A DNA stretch of 63,198 bases. It comes from an uncultured Tenacibaculum sp. Its GTDB lineage: Bacteria > Bacteroidota > Bacteroidia > Flavobacteriales > Flavobacteriaceae. The notes below the pieces were generated by a model. That model was not told the origin of the DNA and made no database searches. It worked only from the letters and a program-made list of their open reading frames with translations. The DNA is taken from positions 1 to 63,198 of the forward strand of contig NZ_CANNBW010000027.1 of NCBI RefSeq assembly GCF_947502995.1, given 5' to 3'. Below are positions 8,470 to 17,630 of the stretch, in pieces. The translations under genes were made by a program, and so were the position numbers. The number at the start of each line of letters is the position of its first letter. Position 1 is the first letter of the stretch.

Positions 8470-9027
8470 TTAAACTATTTTTTGACATATATTTTTAGCC
8501 TGCATGATAGGCCAGTTTTCTTGATGTAAATGACTTTCTGCAACAGCACTTTCGTATAATAAATAAATTTGTTTAGCTAAACTTTCTGACTCCTTTTCAG
8601 ATACAATAGTTAAGTTTTTGGTAATTAATTCAGAAATGAAAGCTATTAATTGTTTTTTTTGACTTTGAATTTCATTTCTAATTCTCTCGTTATCTTTTGG
8701 AATTTCAGAAACCGTTTTAATACACCAGCAACCATTAAAGTCTTTTTCTTTAAAGAATAAACTTAAAAAATCAAACACTGCAAGAACTTGATCTTCACCA
8801 GAAGATTTAGAACTACAAAATGCTTTGATATCATGAGTAAATTTATTGTGTTTGTGTTGCAAGTAAGCCAAACAAATATCTTCTTTTGATTTAAAATGAT
8901 TGTATAAAGTTGCCTTTGCAATTCCAGATTCAGAAATAATCTCATTTATTCCTGTAGAATTGTAGCCATTTCTGTAAAATAAATCAGAAGCTGTTGCAAT
9001 AATATGTTGTCTTACATCTCGTTTCAC
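8470..9027 (-). CDS. TetR/AcrR family transcriptional regulator
   Basis: Dimeric repressor of about 185 residues with an N-terminal TetR helix-turn-helix (RQHIIATASDLFYRNGYNSTGINEIISESGIAKATLYNHFKSKE, shown here as the region at about residues 6-48) and a divergent ligand-binding C-terminal domain. The start is GTG 9027, because a promoter box TATCTTTG (9039-9032) lies just 4 bp upstream; a TTG at 9054 would sit ahead of that box. Matching palindromes occur at its own promoter and at the SDR operon, indicating autoregulation plus control of the neighbours. The inducer is unknown. Confidence 0.9.
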   Translation of the reverse strand: MKRDVRQHIIATASDLFYRNGYNSTGINEIISESGIAKATLYNHFKSKEDICLAYLQHKHNKFTHDIKAFCSSKSSGEDQVLAVFDFLSLFFKEKDFNGCWCIKTVSEIPKDNERIRNEIQSQKKQLIAFISELITKNLTIVSEKESESLAKQIYLLYESAVAESHLHQENWPIMQAKNICQKIV

Positions 9028-9031
9028 ATGA

Positions 9032-9063
9032 CAAAGATATAAAAAAATAGACAAGTCTGTCTA
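9032..9063 (-). promoter_or_regulatory. tetR promoter with overlapping operator
   Basis: The -7 box TATCTTTG is at 9039-9032. The operator TAGACA-AGTC-TGTCTA (9048-9063) is placed over the expected -33 region and overlaps the stop codon of the upstream membrane-protein gene. Repressor binding here would block polymerase. With the start of transcription expected about 4 nt past the box, the message would begin at or next to the GTG, making it nearly leaderless. Confidence 0.7.
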
Positions 9064-10320
9064 TTTTTCTAAAAAAAACGGAATTTTCCATTCTTTATGT
9101 TCTCCTTTTTTTACAGAAATGTAATGCTGTCCCATAGCTAATTCTTCAGTATTTATGTAGGTTACAATACCAAATTGATCAGTTCTATGATGCATTTGTC
9201 TGATGTAATTAGGAACTAAGATTTTTTTGTCATCTATTTTTAAAGTAACATAAGTTTTGTAGCAATTTTGTAAAATTTCACTTTTTTTATCATTATCTAA
9301 ATCTTCATCATTATAACTACAAAGTTTTCTACGTAATCTATTTTCATAAGTAAATAGAGGAATAAAGATTTTGAATAATTTAGTATCTATTTTTTCAGAC
9401 TCAATTTCTGGTCCAATTAAATATGTATTTTCTGAATTAGTATCACTATAAAAAACAGGGCGAATTAAATTGTTATTATAATATTTTTTAGGGTTAATTA
9501 AATATAAAATATTGGTTTCTGAAATTTGATATATTGCTGTAAATGCGCCACTAAATATGAAAACTAACATTAAAAGCGCTAGTCTTTTTTTCTTTTTAAA
9601 GTTAGAACCAAAAATCATACTTACTTGCAAAATCGATTTATATAACGGTCCGAAAGTAACCATAGAAACAAACTTATTTACTTTGAAAGTAAAAATTTGA
9701 AGTTCACTTTTTTCCTTGTTGTTTTTTAAATTGGCGTAGATGGAAAGAAACATTTGTAATACAAATAGTATTCCTAATATAAAAAGAGGTATTAGTAAAT
9801 AAATAGAAGGAATAGTATCTGAAAATGCATTATAGGTTAAGATATAAATGCTCGCTAAGAAAGAAAAATAAGAATATATAAGTAAGAATGTAAATGCCAC
9901 AGAAAAAATAACACTACACAACTCATCTACTTTTTCGATAGAATCTTTTAGTTTAGGAAGAATTTTTAACATTTTTTCCGTGTATATTTTAGAGTATGCA
10001 CTATCCTTTATACTGTAATCAGGAAAAACAGAATTTAATCCAACCAGTCCAATCCAATAGGCTCTTAAAGAGAAATGAATAACAAACATAGAAGCTAAAA
10101 TGCTAATGGCAAACAAACCAAAGAATACAACCATATAAGCAGAAAAATATAAATCGGGACTTATAATATCTATAAACTTGTTCGTTAGCCAACCGATAAT
10201 ACCAAAAAGCTTAAATGTACCAAATATTGCTACAGCAGAGACTAAAAGTTCGGCTTCCCAACTTTCATCCTTTAATCTTTGTAACCATTGTTTTGAAAAG
10301 TTTTCGGTTGATTTTTCCAT
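9061..10320 (-). CDS. uncharacterised multi-pass membrane protein
   Basis: A 419-residue protein I do not recognise. An amphipathic start (SKQWLQRLKDESWEAELLVS) leads to hydrophobic helices at about residues 22-45, 58-84, 133-165, 168-192 and 243-265. A polar C-terminal region of about 150 residues, probably extracytoplasmic, follows, with four aromatic-rich beta-like segments. No catalytic motif is visible. It stands alone between the tetR gene and the divergent GLPGLI gene, and its last codons overlap the tetR operator. The WEAELLVS opening is shared by a set of flavobacterial membrane proteins of unknown role. Confidence 0.8.
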   Translation of the reverse strand: MEKSTENFSKQWLQRLKDESWEAELLVSAVAIFGTFKLFGIIGWLTNKFIDIISPDLYFSAYMVVFFGLFAISILASMFVIHFSLRAYWIGLVGLNSVFPDYSIKDSAYSKIYTEKMLKILPKLKDSIEKVDELCSVIFSVAFTFLLIYSYFSFLASIYILTYNAFSDTIPSIYLLIPLFILGILFVLQMFLSIYANLKNNKEKSELQIFTFKVNKFVSMVTFGPLYKSILQVSMIFGSNFKKKKRLALLMLVFIFSGAFTAIYQISETNILYLINPKKYYNNNLIRPVFYSDTNSENTYLIGPEIESEKIDTKLFKIFIPLFTYENRLRRKLCSYNDEDLDNDKKSEILQNCYKTYVTLKIDDKKILVPNYIRQMHHRTDQFGIVTYINTEELAMGQHYISVKKGEHKEWKIPFFLEK

Positions 10321-10388
10321 TTCTAGAAGTAGTTTTTACTAATATAAAGTATTTAAATTGATCATCAATAGATTATACAATTCTCTCA

Positions 10389-10457
10389 GATTTAACATAA
10401 AGATTGTTAAATCTTTAATAAAATAAATTTATTTCGTTCACTCTTTTTGTATATTTG
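10389..10457 (+). promoter_or_regulatory. promoter region of GLPGLI gene with inverted repeat
   Basis: The -7 box TATATTTG is at 10450-10457, 23 bp before the ATG. Upstream lies an inverted repeat, GATTTAAC (10389-10396), 9-nt spacer, GTTAAATC (10406-10413), positioned where an activator or repressor could act. Confidence 0.55.
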
Positions 10458-10480
10458 TTAAACAAAACTAATCAAACATC

Positions 10481-11308
10481 ATGAAATCAGTACTTTTTAA
10501 ATTATTGGCTATAATCTTAGTTTTAGGTTTTACCAAACCTGAATATGAAACTTTTCAAGGAAAAGCTATTTACTTTTCTAAAGCAAAGTTGGAATTAGGA
10601 AGATGGGGAGCTAAAATGAGCGAAATGCAAAAAAAACAGATAAAAGCTAGATTAAAAAATAGATTAGAAAAAGAATATGTACTAACATTTAATAGAAAAG
10701 AATCTTTCTTTAAAGAAGAAGAAAAGATTGATGCAATATCTGGTGCAACAGATTCTTGGGGGAAAAATTTCTCACCAGGTGATCAGTATAAAAATATTCA
10801 ATCTAATGAGTTAATTCAGAGTCAAGAATTTTATGGTAAACGTTTTTTAGTAAAAGATCAATTGCAAAAAATTCAATGGAAAATAGGAAGCGAATCAAAA
10901 AAAATAGGAAATTATTTATGCATGAAAGCTACAGCTTCTATTCCTACAAAAGAATTAACCTGGTATAATTTTTCTTGGAGTGATTTAAGAAAAACTGAAC
11001 AGAAAAAAGATTCTTTAGGAAACACAGTTGAACCAAAAATAGAAATGACTGAAGTAGAAGCTTGGTACACACCACAAATTCCTGTAAGTCATGGTCCAGC
11101 AGAATATTGGGGTTTACCAGGGTTAATTTTAGAAGTAAGTGCAGGAAATCAAATCATGTTATGTTCTAAAGTAATTATGAATCCTAAAGATAAGATAGAA
11201 ATAGAAGCTCCTGAAAAAGGAAAAGAGATTACTAAAATGGCATATCAAGAAACCATAAAAGGTAAAATGATTGAAATGAGAAACAATAGAGGTAGAAGGA
11301 GAAGATAA
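10481..11308 (+). CDS. GLPGLI family protein
   Basis: Member of the Bacteroidota GLPGLI family, named for a motif seen here as EYWGLPGLILEV near residue 212. A short N-terminal hydrophobic segment (about residues 4-19) serves as a signal peptide, so the protein is exported. The family's biochemical role is unknown, but it is often encoded next to large TonB-receptor-like barrels, as here with a 33-bp gap. The C-terminus is basic (NNRGRRRR). At 275 residues it is of normal size. The upstream inverted repeat hints at joint regulation with the receptor. Confidence 0.93.
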   Translation: MKSVLFKLLAIILVLGFTKPEYETFQGKAIYFSKAKLELGRWGAKMSEMQKKQIKARLKNRLEKEYVLTFNRKESFFKEEEKIDAISGATDSWGKNFSPGDQYKNIQSNELIQSQEFYGKRFLVKDQLQKIQWKIGSESKKIGNYLCMKATASIPTKELTWYNFSWSDLRKTEQKKDSLGNTVEPKIEMTEVEAWYTPQIPVSHGPAEYWGLPGLILEVSAGNQIMLCSKVIMNPKDKIEIEAPEKGKEITKMAYQETIKGKMIEMRNNRGRRRR

Positions 11309-11341
11309 AAAACTAATAATAAATACCTTAATTGTATTCTT

Positions 11342-14056
11342 ATGAAGAAAATAATATTTCTTTTTTTCTTTTCGATAATCAGTAATTCATTTTCCCAAGT
11401 TACTATTTCTGGAGTAGTTAAAGATACTTTGAATACTCCGTTAGACTTAGCAAATATTATTGCTATAAACCAAACAACTAAAGTCTTAGAATCTTACGGA
11501 ATTACTGATTCAAAAGGAAAGTTCGAGCTTAAGTTATCGAAAAATAAATCCTATAAAATTCAAATCAGTTATATAGGTATGAAAACCTATGAAGAAGTTA
11601 TTCAGGTAAAAGAAGTAAATCTTAAAAAAGATTTCATTTTAAAACCTGATAATTCTTTAGATGAAGTTGAAATTACTTACGAAATGCCCGTAACTATAAA
11701 AGGTGATACATTAATTTATAATGCAGATTCTTTTAAAAATGGTACAGAACGAAAACTTGAAGATGTTTTAGAAAAACTTCCTGGAGTTGAAATTAATGAA
11801 GACGGACAAATAGAAGTAGAAGGGAAGGTGGTAAATAAACTCATGGTGAATGGTAAAGATTTCTTTGATGGCGATACGAAATTAGCCACAAAGAATATTC
11901 CTTCTAAAGCTGTAGATAAAATTCAGGTATTGAGAAATTATGCAGAAGTTGGTCAGTTAAGAAGTGTAAGAAATAATCAAGATAATGTTGCTTTAAATAT
12001 CAAACTTAAAAAAGGAAAAGAGAATTTTTGGTTTGGAAGCGTAACAGCAGGAGGAGGAAAATCTCCAGACGAAGGTTTGTATTTATTACAACCAAAATTA
12101 TTTTATTACAGTCCAAAATACAGCATCAATTTCATTGGAGATATTAATAATATTGGAGAAGTAGCTTTAAACAGAAGGGATATTCGAGGTTTTGGAGGTG
12201 GATTTAGAGCTCCAAGTAGGAGTAGTGGAACGAGTATAAATTTAGGAAATAATAGTTTAAATTTTCTAACCAACCAGAGTAACGCACTTAAAATAGAAAA
12301 CAAACTGGCGACTATGAATTTTAATTATTCGCCAAAATCTACTTTAGATTTAAGTGGTTTTTTAATTTATAACAATAGTAAAATATTATCTAGAGAAACA
12401 AGTTTTGTTCAGTATACAAATCAAGAATTAGGTATACCAGATGAAGCAACTGATCAATCTACGACAGAACGTTCAGATCAAGGATTATTAAAGTTAAGTG
12501 CATCTTACAAGCCTAATGTAAATAATCAGGTAGATTATGATGTAATAGCTCGAGTTTCAAAAGATCAACAAGATCAAAATTCGTTTTCTTCAGTAATCGG
12601 AACAACAACACAATTTGATGAAGTTTCTCCTTACAGTATTAATCAAAATTTGAATTACTATTATACTTTAGATGACACTAATATTTTTGCCTTAGAAGCA
12701 CAACATTTAATTAAAAATGAAGATCCTTTTTATAATGCTGTATTAGCGAATACAAATAGTACTACAGATCCTTTTGATACAACAGCTGGAGCTTTAGGGT
12801 TAGATACAACTCAAGATAATTATAATATCAATCAAAATAGAAGGATAAAATCGAATCAATTAGATGCTAAGCTAGATTACTACAATTTAATTAACTCGAA
12901 AAGTAATATCAATTTAACTTTCGGAACTATTTTAAGTTCTCAAGATTTTGATTCTAATGTATTTCAGTTTTTAAATGATGGATCAGAATTTAATCCTACT
13001 CCAACAATAAATGATGGTAAGTTAGGAAATAACATTACATATAATTTTAGTGATGTTTATTTAGGAGTTCACTATAGAGTAAAAAAGGGAATTTTCACAA
13101 TCACACCTGGTTTTTCGTTACATGCTTATGGAAATAGCAATACACAATTTGGAGTAAATTATGATGAAGGTTTTTTTAGAATTCTACCAGATTTTGAAAC
13201 ACGAGTACAATTCAAGAAAAGTGAAGCACTTACTTTTCGTTATGAAATGAGAAATCAATTTACAGATGTTACTCGATTAGCAGAAGGGTTAGTGTTGAAT
13301 AACTTTAATAATATTCAATTTGGAGAGCCAGAATTACAGAATGCTTTATCACATAATTTGAGTTTATTTTACAGTAGTTTTAATTTATTCAACTACACAA
13401 ATATATTTGCAAGAGCATCATATTCTAAAAATATAGATCAAATTAGGAGTTTAACAAACTTTGAAAATGTGATACGAACGAGTACATTTTTCAATTCCAA
13501 TTTTGCAGATGAAAATGCTAATGTTTTTGGAAGAATTCAAAAGACATTCGGTAAAATTAGAGCTAGTTTTGGAACAGGTTTAAATTACAGTAAGATCAAT
13601 CAATTTATCCAAGGAATTCAATCGTTAAACGAGCGTTATATTCAAACATACACTCCAGGGATTAGAACGAATTATTTAAAAGCTCCAAACATTAATTTAA
13701 GATATCGTTACAGTGTGTCTACCAATATTCAAGGTAGTAGAAAAACAACTTTTACAACAAATAGACCATCTATTGAATTTGATGCTTACATATGGAAATC
13801 AGTAACTTTTAGAACAGATTATTCCTATACAAATCAGAGTTCTAATGATGGGAATTCTCAATCTTTTCAAAATTGGAATGCAACATTTTCATACAGAAAA
13901 AATAATGATGCAAAATGGGAATATGAGATAAAAGCCACGAACTTGTTAAATATCGATTCTCAGATTCGAAATAACGCAAATAACTTCTCTGTATTTAGTT
14001 CAGAGACTTTTATACAGCCACGTTTTGTGACATTTAGGTTTGTATATAATTTATAA
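11342..14056 (+). CDS. outer-membrane beta-barrel protein with carboxypeptidase-like domain (TonB-receptor type)
   Basis: A 904-residue outer-membrane protein. Signal peptide (to about residue 19), a carboxypeptidase-D regulatory-like Ig domain (VTISGVVKDTLNTPLDLANI..., about 20-105), then a plug-like region (LEDVLEKLPGVEINEDGQ, about 140-155) and a long beta-barrel with alternating aromatic strands ending in FVTFRFVYNL, the usual C-terminal barrel signature ending in an aromatic/hydrophobic strand. It belongs to the OMP_b-brl_3/TonB-dependent group. No SusD partner is adjacent. It is paired with the GLPGLI gene, presumably for uptake or envelope export of an unknown ligand. Confidence 0.9.
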   Translation: MKKIIFLFFFSIISNSFSQVTISGVVKDTLNTPLDLANIIAINQTTKVLESYGITDSKGKFELKLSKNKSYKIQISYIGMKTYEEVIQVKEVNLKKDFILKPDNSLDEVEITYEMPVTIKGDTLIYNADSFKNGTERKLEDVLEKLPGVEINEDGQIEVEGKVVNKLMVNGKDFFDGDTKLATKNIPSKAVDKIQVLRNYAEVGQLRSVRNNQDNVALNIKLKKGKENFWFGSVTAGGGKSPDEGLYLLQPKLFYYSPKYSINFIGDINNIGEVALNRRDIRGFGGGFRAPSRSSGTSINLGNNSLNFLTNQSNALKIENKLATMNFNYSPKSTLDLSGFLIYNNSKILSRETSFVQYTNQELGIPDEATDQSTTERSDQGLLKLSASYKPNVNNQVDYDVIARVSKDQQDQNSFSSVIGTTTQFDEVSPYSINQNLNYYYTLDDTNIFALEAQHLIKNEDPFYNAVLANTNSTTDPFDTTAGALGLDTTQDNYNINQNRRIKSNQLDAKLDYYNLINSKSNINLTFGTILSSQDFDSNVFQFLNDGSEFNPTPTINDGKLGNNITYNFSDVYLGVHYRVKKGIFTITPGFSLHAYGNSNTQFGVNYDEGFFRILPDFETRVQFKKSEALTFRYEMRNQFTDVTRLAEGLVLNNFNNIQFGEPELQNALSHNLSLFYSSFNLFNYTNIFARASYSKNIDQIRSLTNFENVIRTSTFFNSNFADENANVFGRIQKTFGKIRASFGTGLNYSKINQFIQGIQSLNERYIQTYTPGIRTNYLKAPNINLRYRYSVSTNIQGSRKTTFTTNRPSIEFDAYIWKSVTFRTDYSYTNQSSNDGNSQSFQNWNATFSYRKNNDAKWEYEIKATNLLNIDSQIRNNANNFSVFSSETFIQPRFVTFRFVYNL

Positions 14057-14226
14057 AAAGATAGTACTATACTTGATCATTAAGATTTTAAAAAAATCGA
14101 AGTTTAACGTTATGTGATGAGAATTAATTTGCATTTTGAGTGCATGTTGATTTTCATAACTAGGGCTATTTTTTAATATATTAGTTGCTGAGATAATTTC
14201 AACTTATCATTAGAATTCAAAAAAAC

Positions 14227-15375
14227 ATGAAAAAAGAGATTATTAATTGTCCCAGTTGTAATTATAGAGTTCGCGTACCCAAAAATAAAAATATACTATT
14301 TACCTGTCCGAAATGTCAAAATAAAGTACATTATGATGGAAGATTAAATAAAAAACCATTTTATATTGGTTTGGTCATAATAGCTGTAATTATAGCTTAT
14401 TTTGGTTTTTTTGATGATTATTTTGCCTATTTGGGAGTAAAGAATAAAAGAACTCGAGAAGCTTGTACTAGCTATTATAACGCACATCCTAAAGGAAATT
14501 TTACAGAAGAAGTACGTTTTATAGAAGTAGAGGTAACAGAAGATATTGAAGTGGTTCGTGAGTTTTTAAATGCACACCCTAACAGTGAAAAAAAAGAGGA
14601 AGTACTTCGAATTAATGGAAATATTTGGGAAGAAGAGATAAAACGTTATGATAAATTAGTTGAGAATAAAGAAAATTTTGATGCAGATGCTGTTAATTTT
14701 TTTCGAAGTCTTTTACGCTATATGAGAGATCATAATGTTGCTACAATAGGATTAGAGTTAACAGGTAATACAGATGTTAAAAATTTTCAAGATTATGATC
14801 TCTCTGTTCAAAATACATTAGACGAATATTTTCAAGTTCTTGATAAAAGAAAAATATCTGAAAATATTATTGATATTACCAGTAATTATAGTCAAGGTTA
14901 TATTCGACAATATGAAGATATTATTATAGATGCTTTAGAGGGAAGTTTTGAGAATATTCTTTCACATAATTTTATAAAGGTTACAGCATCTCAATACACT
15001 AAAACACCATTACATATTTCGATTAAATATCAAATAAAGAATCAAGAAGATCGAATTTTTATGAAAGATAAAAATCATCCAGTCATTTGGGTATATTCAA
15101 AAGGGAATACCATAAATGGTGAAAAAGAGTTTGCTTCTTATCTTATTGGTGTTGCTATAAATTTTTCTTTTGAAATGAATATTCCTGATAGTGCTCAGAA
15201 GTTTGATTTTGATCAAAAAACAAATGCATTAGATAATATTCAAAATATTCAAAGTATAGAGGAAGGATACCGCAGAATGACCGCCCAAAATTTTTATAAT
15301 TTTACTAATATTATTTCCAGAAAATTCGGATTACTAGAGGAGAATCAGGAAAAAGAGAAATCAACAAAAAAATAA
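14227..15375 (+). CDS. zinc-ribbon membrane protein of unknown function
   Basis: A 382-residue protein. The first 40 residues form a zinc ribbon with two CxxC pairs (CPSC at residues 8-11 and CPKC at about 31-34), followed by one membrane helix (about 47-66, YIGLVIIAVIIAYFGFFDD). The remaining 310 residues are soluble; the part after about residue 140 is mixed alpha/beta with no motif I can name. The topology suggests a cytoplasmic zinc ribbon tethered to an external domain. It ends in a hairpin shared with mutS2. The 170 bp upstream holds no recognisable gene. Confidence 0.78.
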   Translation: MKKEIINCPSCNYRVRVPKNKNILFTCPKCQNKVHYDGRLNKKPFYIGLVIIAVIIAYFGFFDDYFAYLGVKNKRTREACTSYYNAHPKGNFTEEVRFIEVEVTEDIEVVREFLNAHPNSEKKEEVLRINGNIWEEEIKRYDKLVENKENFDADAVNFFRSLLRYMRDHNVATIGLELTGNTDVKNFQDYDLSVQNTLDEYFQVLDKRKISENIIDITSNYSQGYIRQYEDIIIDALEGSFENILSHNFIKVTASQYTKTPLHISIKYQIKNQEDRIFMKDKNHPVIWVYSKGNTINGEKEFASYLIGVAINFSFEMNIPDSAQKFDFDQKTNALDNIQNIQSIEEGYRRMTAQNFYNFTNIISRKFGLLEENQEKEKSTKK

Positions 15376-15405
15376 AGCGAAGAAATTATTTTTTCTTCGC
15401 TTTTT
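15374..15405. terminator. bidirectional terminator shared by zinc-ribbon gene and mutS2
   Basis: A 12-bp stem, AAAGCGAAGAAA (15374-15385) with TTTCTTCGCTTT (15392-15403), with T-runs in both directions. The right arm lies inside the last mutS2 codons, and the left arm overlaps the stop of the plus-strand gene. Confidence 0.85.
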
Positions 15406-17596
15406 CTACTAATTCTATTTTCTCTAAAGATGTCTTGGTGGTGAAAAGTCCGTAATTGATAAATGCATTTTTCTTTTCAATTTTATCAATAGTTCCAACA
15501 GAGTTTCCGTCAATTAAGCGTACTCTATCTCCAACTTTATATATATATTCAGCTCTAGCTTTTGCTTCTTTTTGGGCTTCAACTCTCTTTTCTTTTCGAA
15601 CTTCAACTACTTTCTTAAGTACTTCTTGTTCTACTTTTTTTATTGCTTCTTTTTGTTTTGCTTCAGTTTCCTTTTCTTTAGCTTTTTGCTGTTTACTTTG
15701 TTTTTTAGGTGGATTTTTCTTTGTGTATTTTGTTTTTTCTGAAGCTACCCATTTAAAAAAGTTAGCAGATAATTCTTTCTTATTATTGGTTTGAAAGTAT
15801 TTATTCAATAATTCATTCAGTTTTCTTCCTAAAGATAACATACGTTGATTGTTATCATATAATTCCTGAAACCCTTCTAATTTTTCTTGAATACGTTGCT
15901 CTTTTTCCTGTAGACTTTCAATGTGTTCTTGTCCTTTAGATTTTTGTTTTTCTAAGTTATCAGACGTTTTTTGAAGTCTATTACGTTCTTTCTGAAGTTT
16001 TGAAATGGTTTTGTCTAAACGAACCTTTTCACTTTCTACACGCTTTTTAGCTCTGTTAATTAAACTATAAGGAATTCCGTTTTTCTGAGCTACCTCAAAC
16101 GTAAAAGAACTTCCAGCCTGACCAACAAAGAGTTTATACATTGGTTCTAAAGTACGCTCATTAAATTGCATATTAGCATTCGTAACATTTTCAAGTTCAT
16201 TAGCTAATACTTTCAAATTTGCATAATGCGTAGTAATAATTCCAAAGGATTTTTTTTCGTAAAACTCTTCTAAGAAAATTTCAGCTAATGCACCACCTAA
16301 TTCAGGATCAGATCCAGTTCCAAATTCATCTATTAAGAATAATGTATTGTCATTACATTTTCGTAGGAAATAACGCATATTCTTTAAGCGATAACTGTAT
16401 GTACTTAATTGATTTTCTATAGATTGATTATCTCCAATATCAGTTAAAATAGTACCAAAAATACAGGTTTCACTTCGCTCATGAACAGGTATTAACATTC
16501 CACTTTGTAACATGGCTTGTAATAAACCTATGGTTTTTAATGTAATACTTTTACCACCAGCATTCGGACCAGAAATAACTATAATTTGCTGTTTTGTATT
16601 CAGCTCTATAGTTTGAGAAATAGTTGCTATTCCTTTTTCTTTATTTTTTCTCCATAAAACTGGGTGATAAGCATCTCTTAAAAATACTCTTTTGTTAGTA
16701 GAAATTTTAGGTAATAATCCGTTTATTTCTCGGGCATATTTAGCTTTTGAAGCAATTACATCTAAATGAATTAAAAAAGTAAGATATGCTTCTAATAAAG
16801 GTGTAAAAGGTCTTATTTCTTCAGCTAATGCACGTAGGATTTTTACAATTTCTTGTTTTTCTTCATACAAAAGGTTCTGTAATTCTCTACTGTAAGATAA
16901 TGTTGCCTGTGGAGCTATATATACAATATTCCCTGATTTAGAAGAACCTAATAAACTACCTTTAACCTTTCTTCTGTGCATAGCTATAACAGCTAAAACA
17001 CGTTGATTATCTATAATAGTTTCTTTAATATCATCTAAATATCCATTAGCAATACTACTGCTTAAAGCTTTAGAGAAACTTTCTGATATTTTTCCGCGAA
17101 CATGGTTAATGTCTTTTCGTAATTGTTTCAATGTAGGAGAGGCGTTATTTACTATTTCTCCATGTGGCAATATAATTTTCTGTATTGCATCAGAAACATA
17201 GGTAGTGTATTCTATTTCTTCGCTAAGCTGAAAAAGACTAGGGTAGTATTCTTTAAATTTTTTTAAAAACTTCTTTTGTTCATTAACGATAGAGGCTACA
17301 GTAGCAATTTTTAAATAAGCTTCTGTTTCTAAATAACTATTTTCTATAGCCAAACGTTTGATAAACTCTGTGATATTATCGAATCCATGATTTGGAATTC
17401 GATTTTCGTTTTCAAAAGAGCTTAAATATTCATTAACCAATTGTAATTCAAAAAGTAATTCTTCTTGAGATTGAATTGGAGTTATTTTTAATACATTTTC
17501 TTTTCCTAAAGATGTAATACTAAATTCAGCCACTTGTTGTAAAACAGTGTTGAATTCTAAATCTTGCAATGTTTTTTCTGAAATATTATGTTTCAA
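15386..17596 (-). CDS. mutS2: endonuclease MutS2
   Basis: MutS-family ATPase without mismatch-recognition domain, known from other bacteria to act on branched DNA in anti-recombination or on stalled ribosomes. The N-terminus SEKTLQDLEFNTVLQQVAEF is the usual MutS2 opening. The ATPase core has Walker A GPNAGGKSITLK and Walker B LFLIDEFGTGSDP. A long Lys/Glu coiled coil follows. The C-terminus has a KOW-like segment (VGDRVRLIDGNSVGTIDKIEKKNAFINYG), and a Smr nuclease domain is not evident. Start taken at TTG 17596 because a -7 box lies at 17624-17617. About 736 residues. Confidence 0.93.
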   Translation of the reverse strand: MKHNISEKTLQDLEFNTVLQQVAEFSITSLGKENVLKITPIQSQEELLFELQLVNEYLSSFENENRIPNHGFDNITEFIKRLAIENSYLETEAYLKIATVASIVNEQKKFLKKFKEYYPSLFQLSEEIEYTTYVSDAIQKIILPHGEIVNNASPTLKQLRKDINHVRGKISESFSKALSSSIANGYLDDIKETIIDNQRVLAVIAMHRRKVKGSLLGSSKSGNIVYIAPQATLSYSRELQNLLYEEKQEIVKILRALAEEIRPFTPLLEAYLTFLIHLDVIASKAKYAREINGLLPKISTNKRVFLRDAYHPVLWRKNKEKGIATISQTIELNTKQQIIVISGPNAGGKSITLKTIGLLQAMLQSGMLIPVHERSETCIFGTILTDIGDNQSIENQLSTYSYRLKNMRYFLRKCNDNTLFLIDEFGTGSDPELGGALAEIFLEEFYEKKSFGIITTHYANLKVLANELENVTNANMQFNERTLEPMYKLFVGQAGSSFTFEVAQKNGIPYSLINRAKKRVESEKVRLDKTISKLQKERNRLQKTSDNLEKQKSKGQEHIESLQEKEQRIQEKLEGFQELYDNNQRMLSLGRKLNELLNKYFQTNNKKELSANFFKWVASEKTKYTKKNPPKKQSKQQKAKEKETEAKQKEAIKKVEQEVLKKVVEVRKEKRVEAQKEAKARAEYIYKVGDRVRLIDGNSVGTIDKIEKKNAFINYGLFTTKTSLEKIELVEKAKKK

Positions 17597-17602
17597 AATC
17601 GC

Positions 17603-17624
17603 TATTTTTGAGAGCACAAAAATA
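17603..17624. promoter_or_regulatory. face-to-face -7 boxes of ung and mutS2
   Basis: TATTTTTG (17603-17610, plus) serves ung, and TATTTTTG on the minus strand (17624-17617) serves mutS2. The boxes point at each other with a 6-bp gap, so the two initiation bubbles should overlap and exclude one another. Confidence 0.6.
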
Positions 17625-17630
17625 ATAAGA

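Noticed and set aside
14057..14226. LytTR-like AACGTTATG at about 14107
   Set aside because: One mismatch at a key position and no partner 21-22 bp away.
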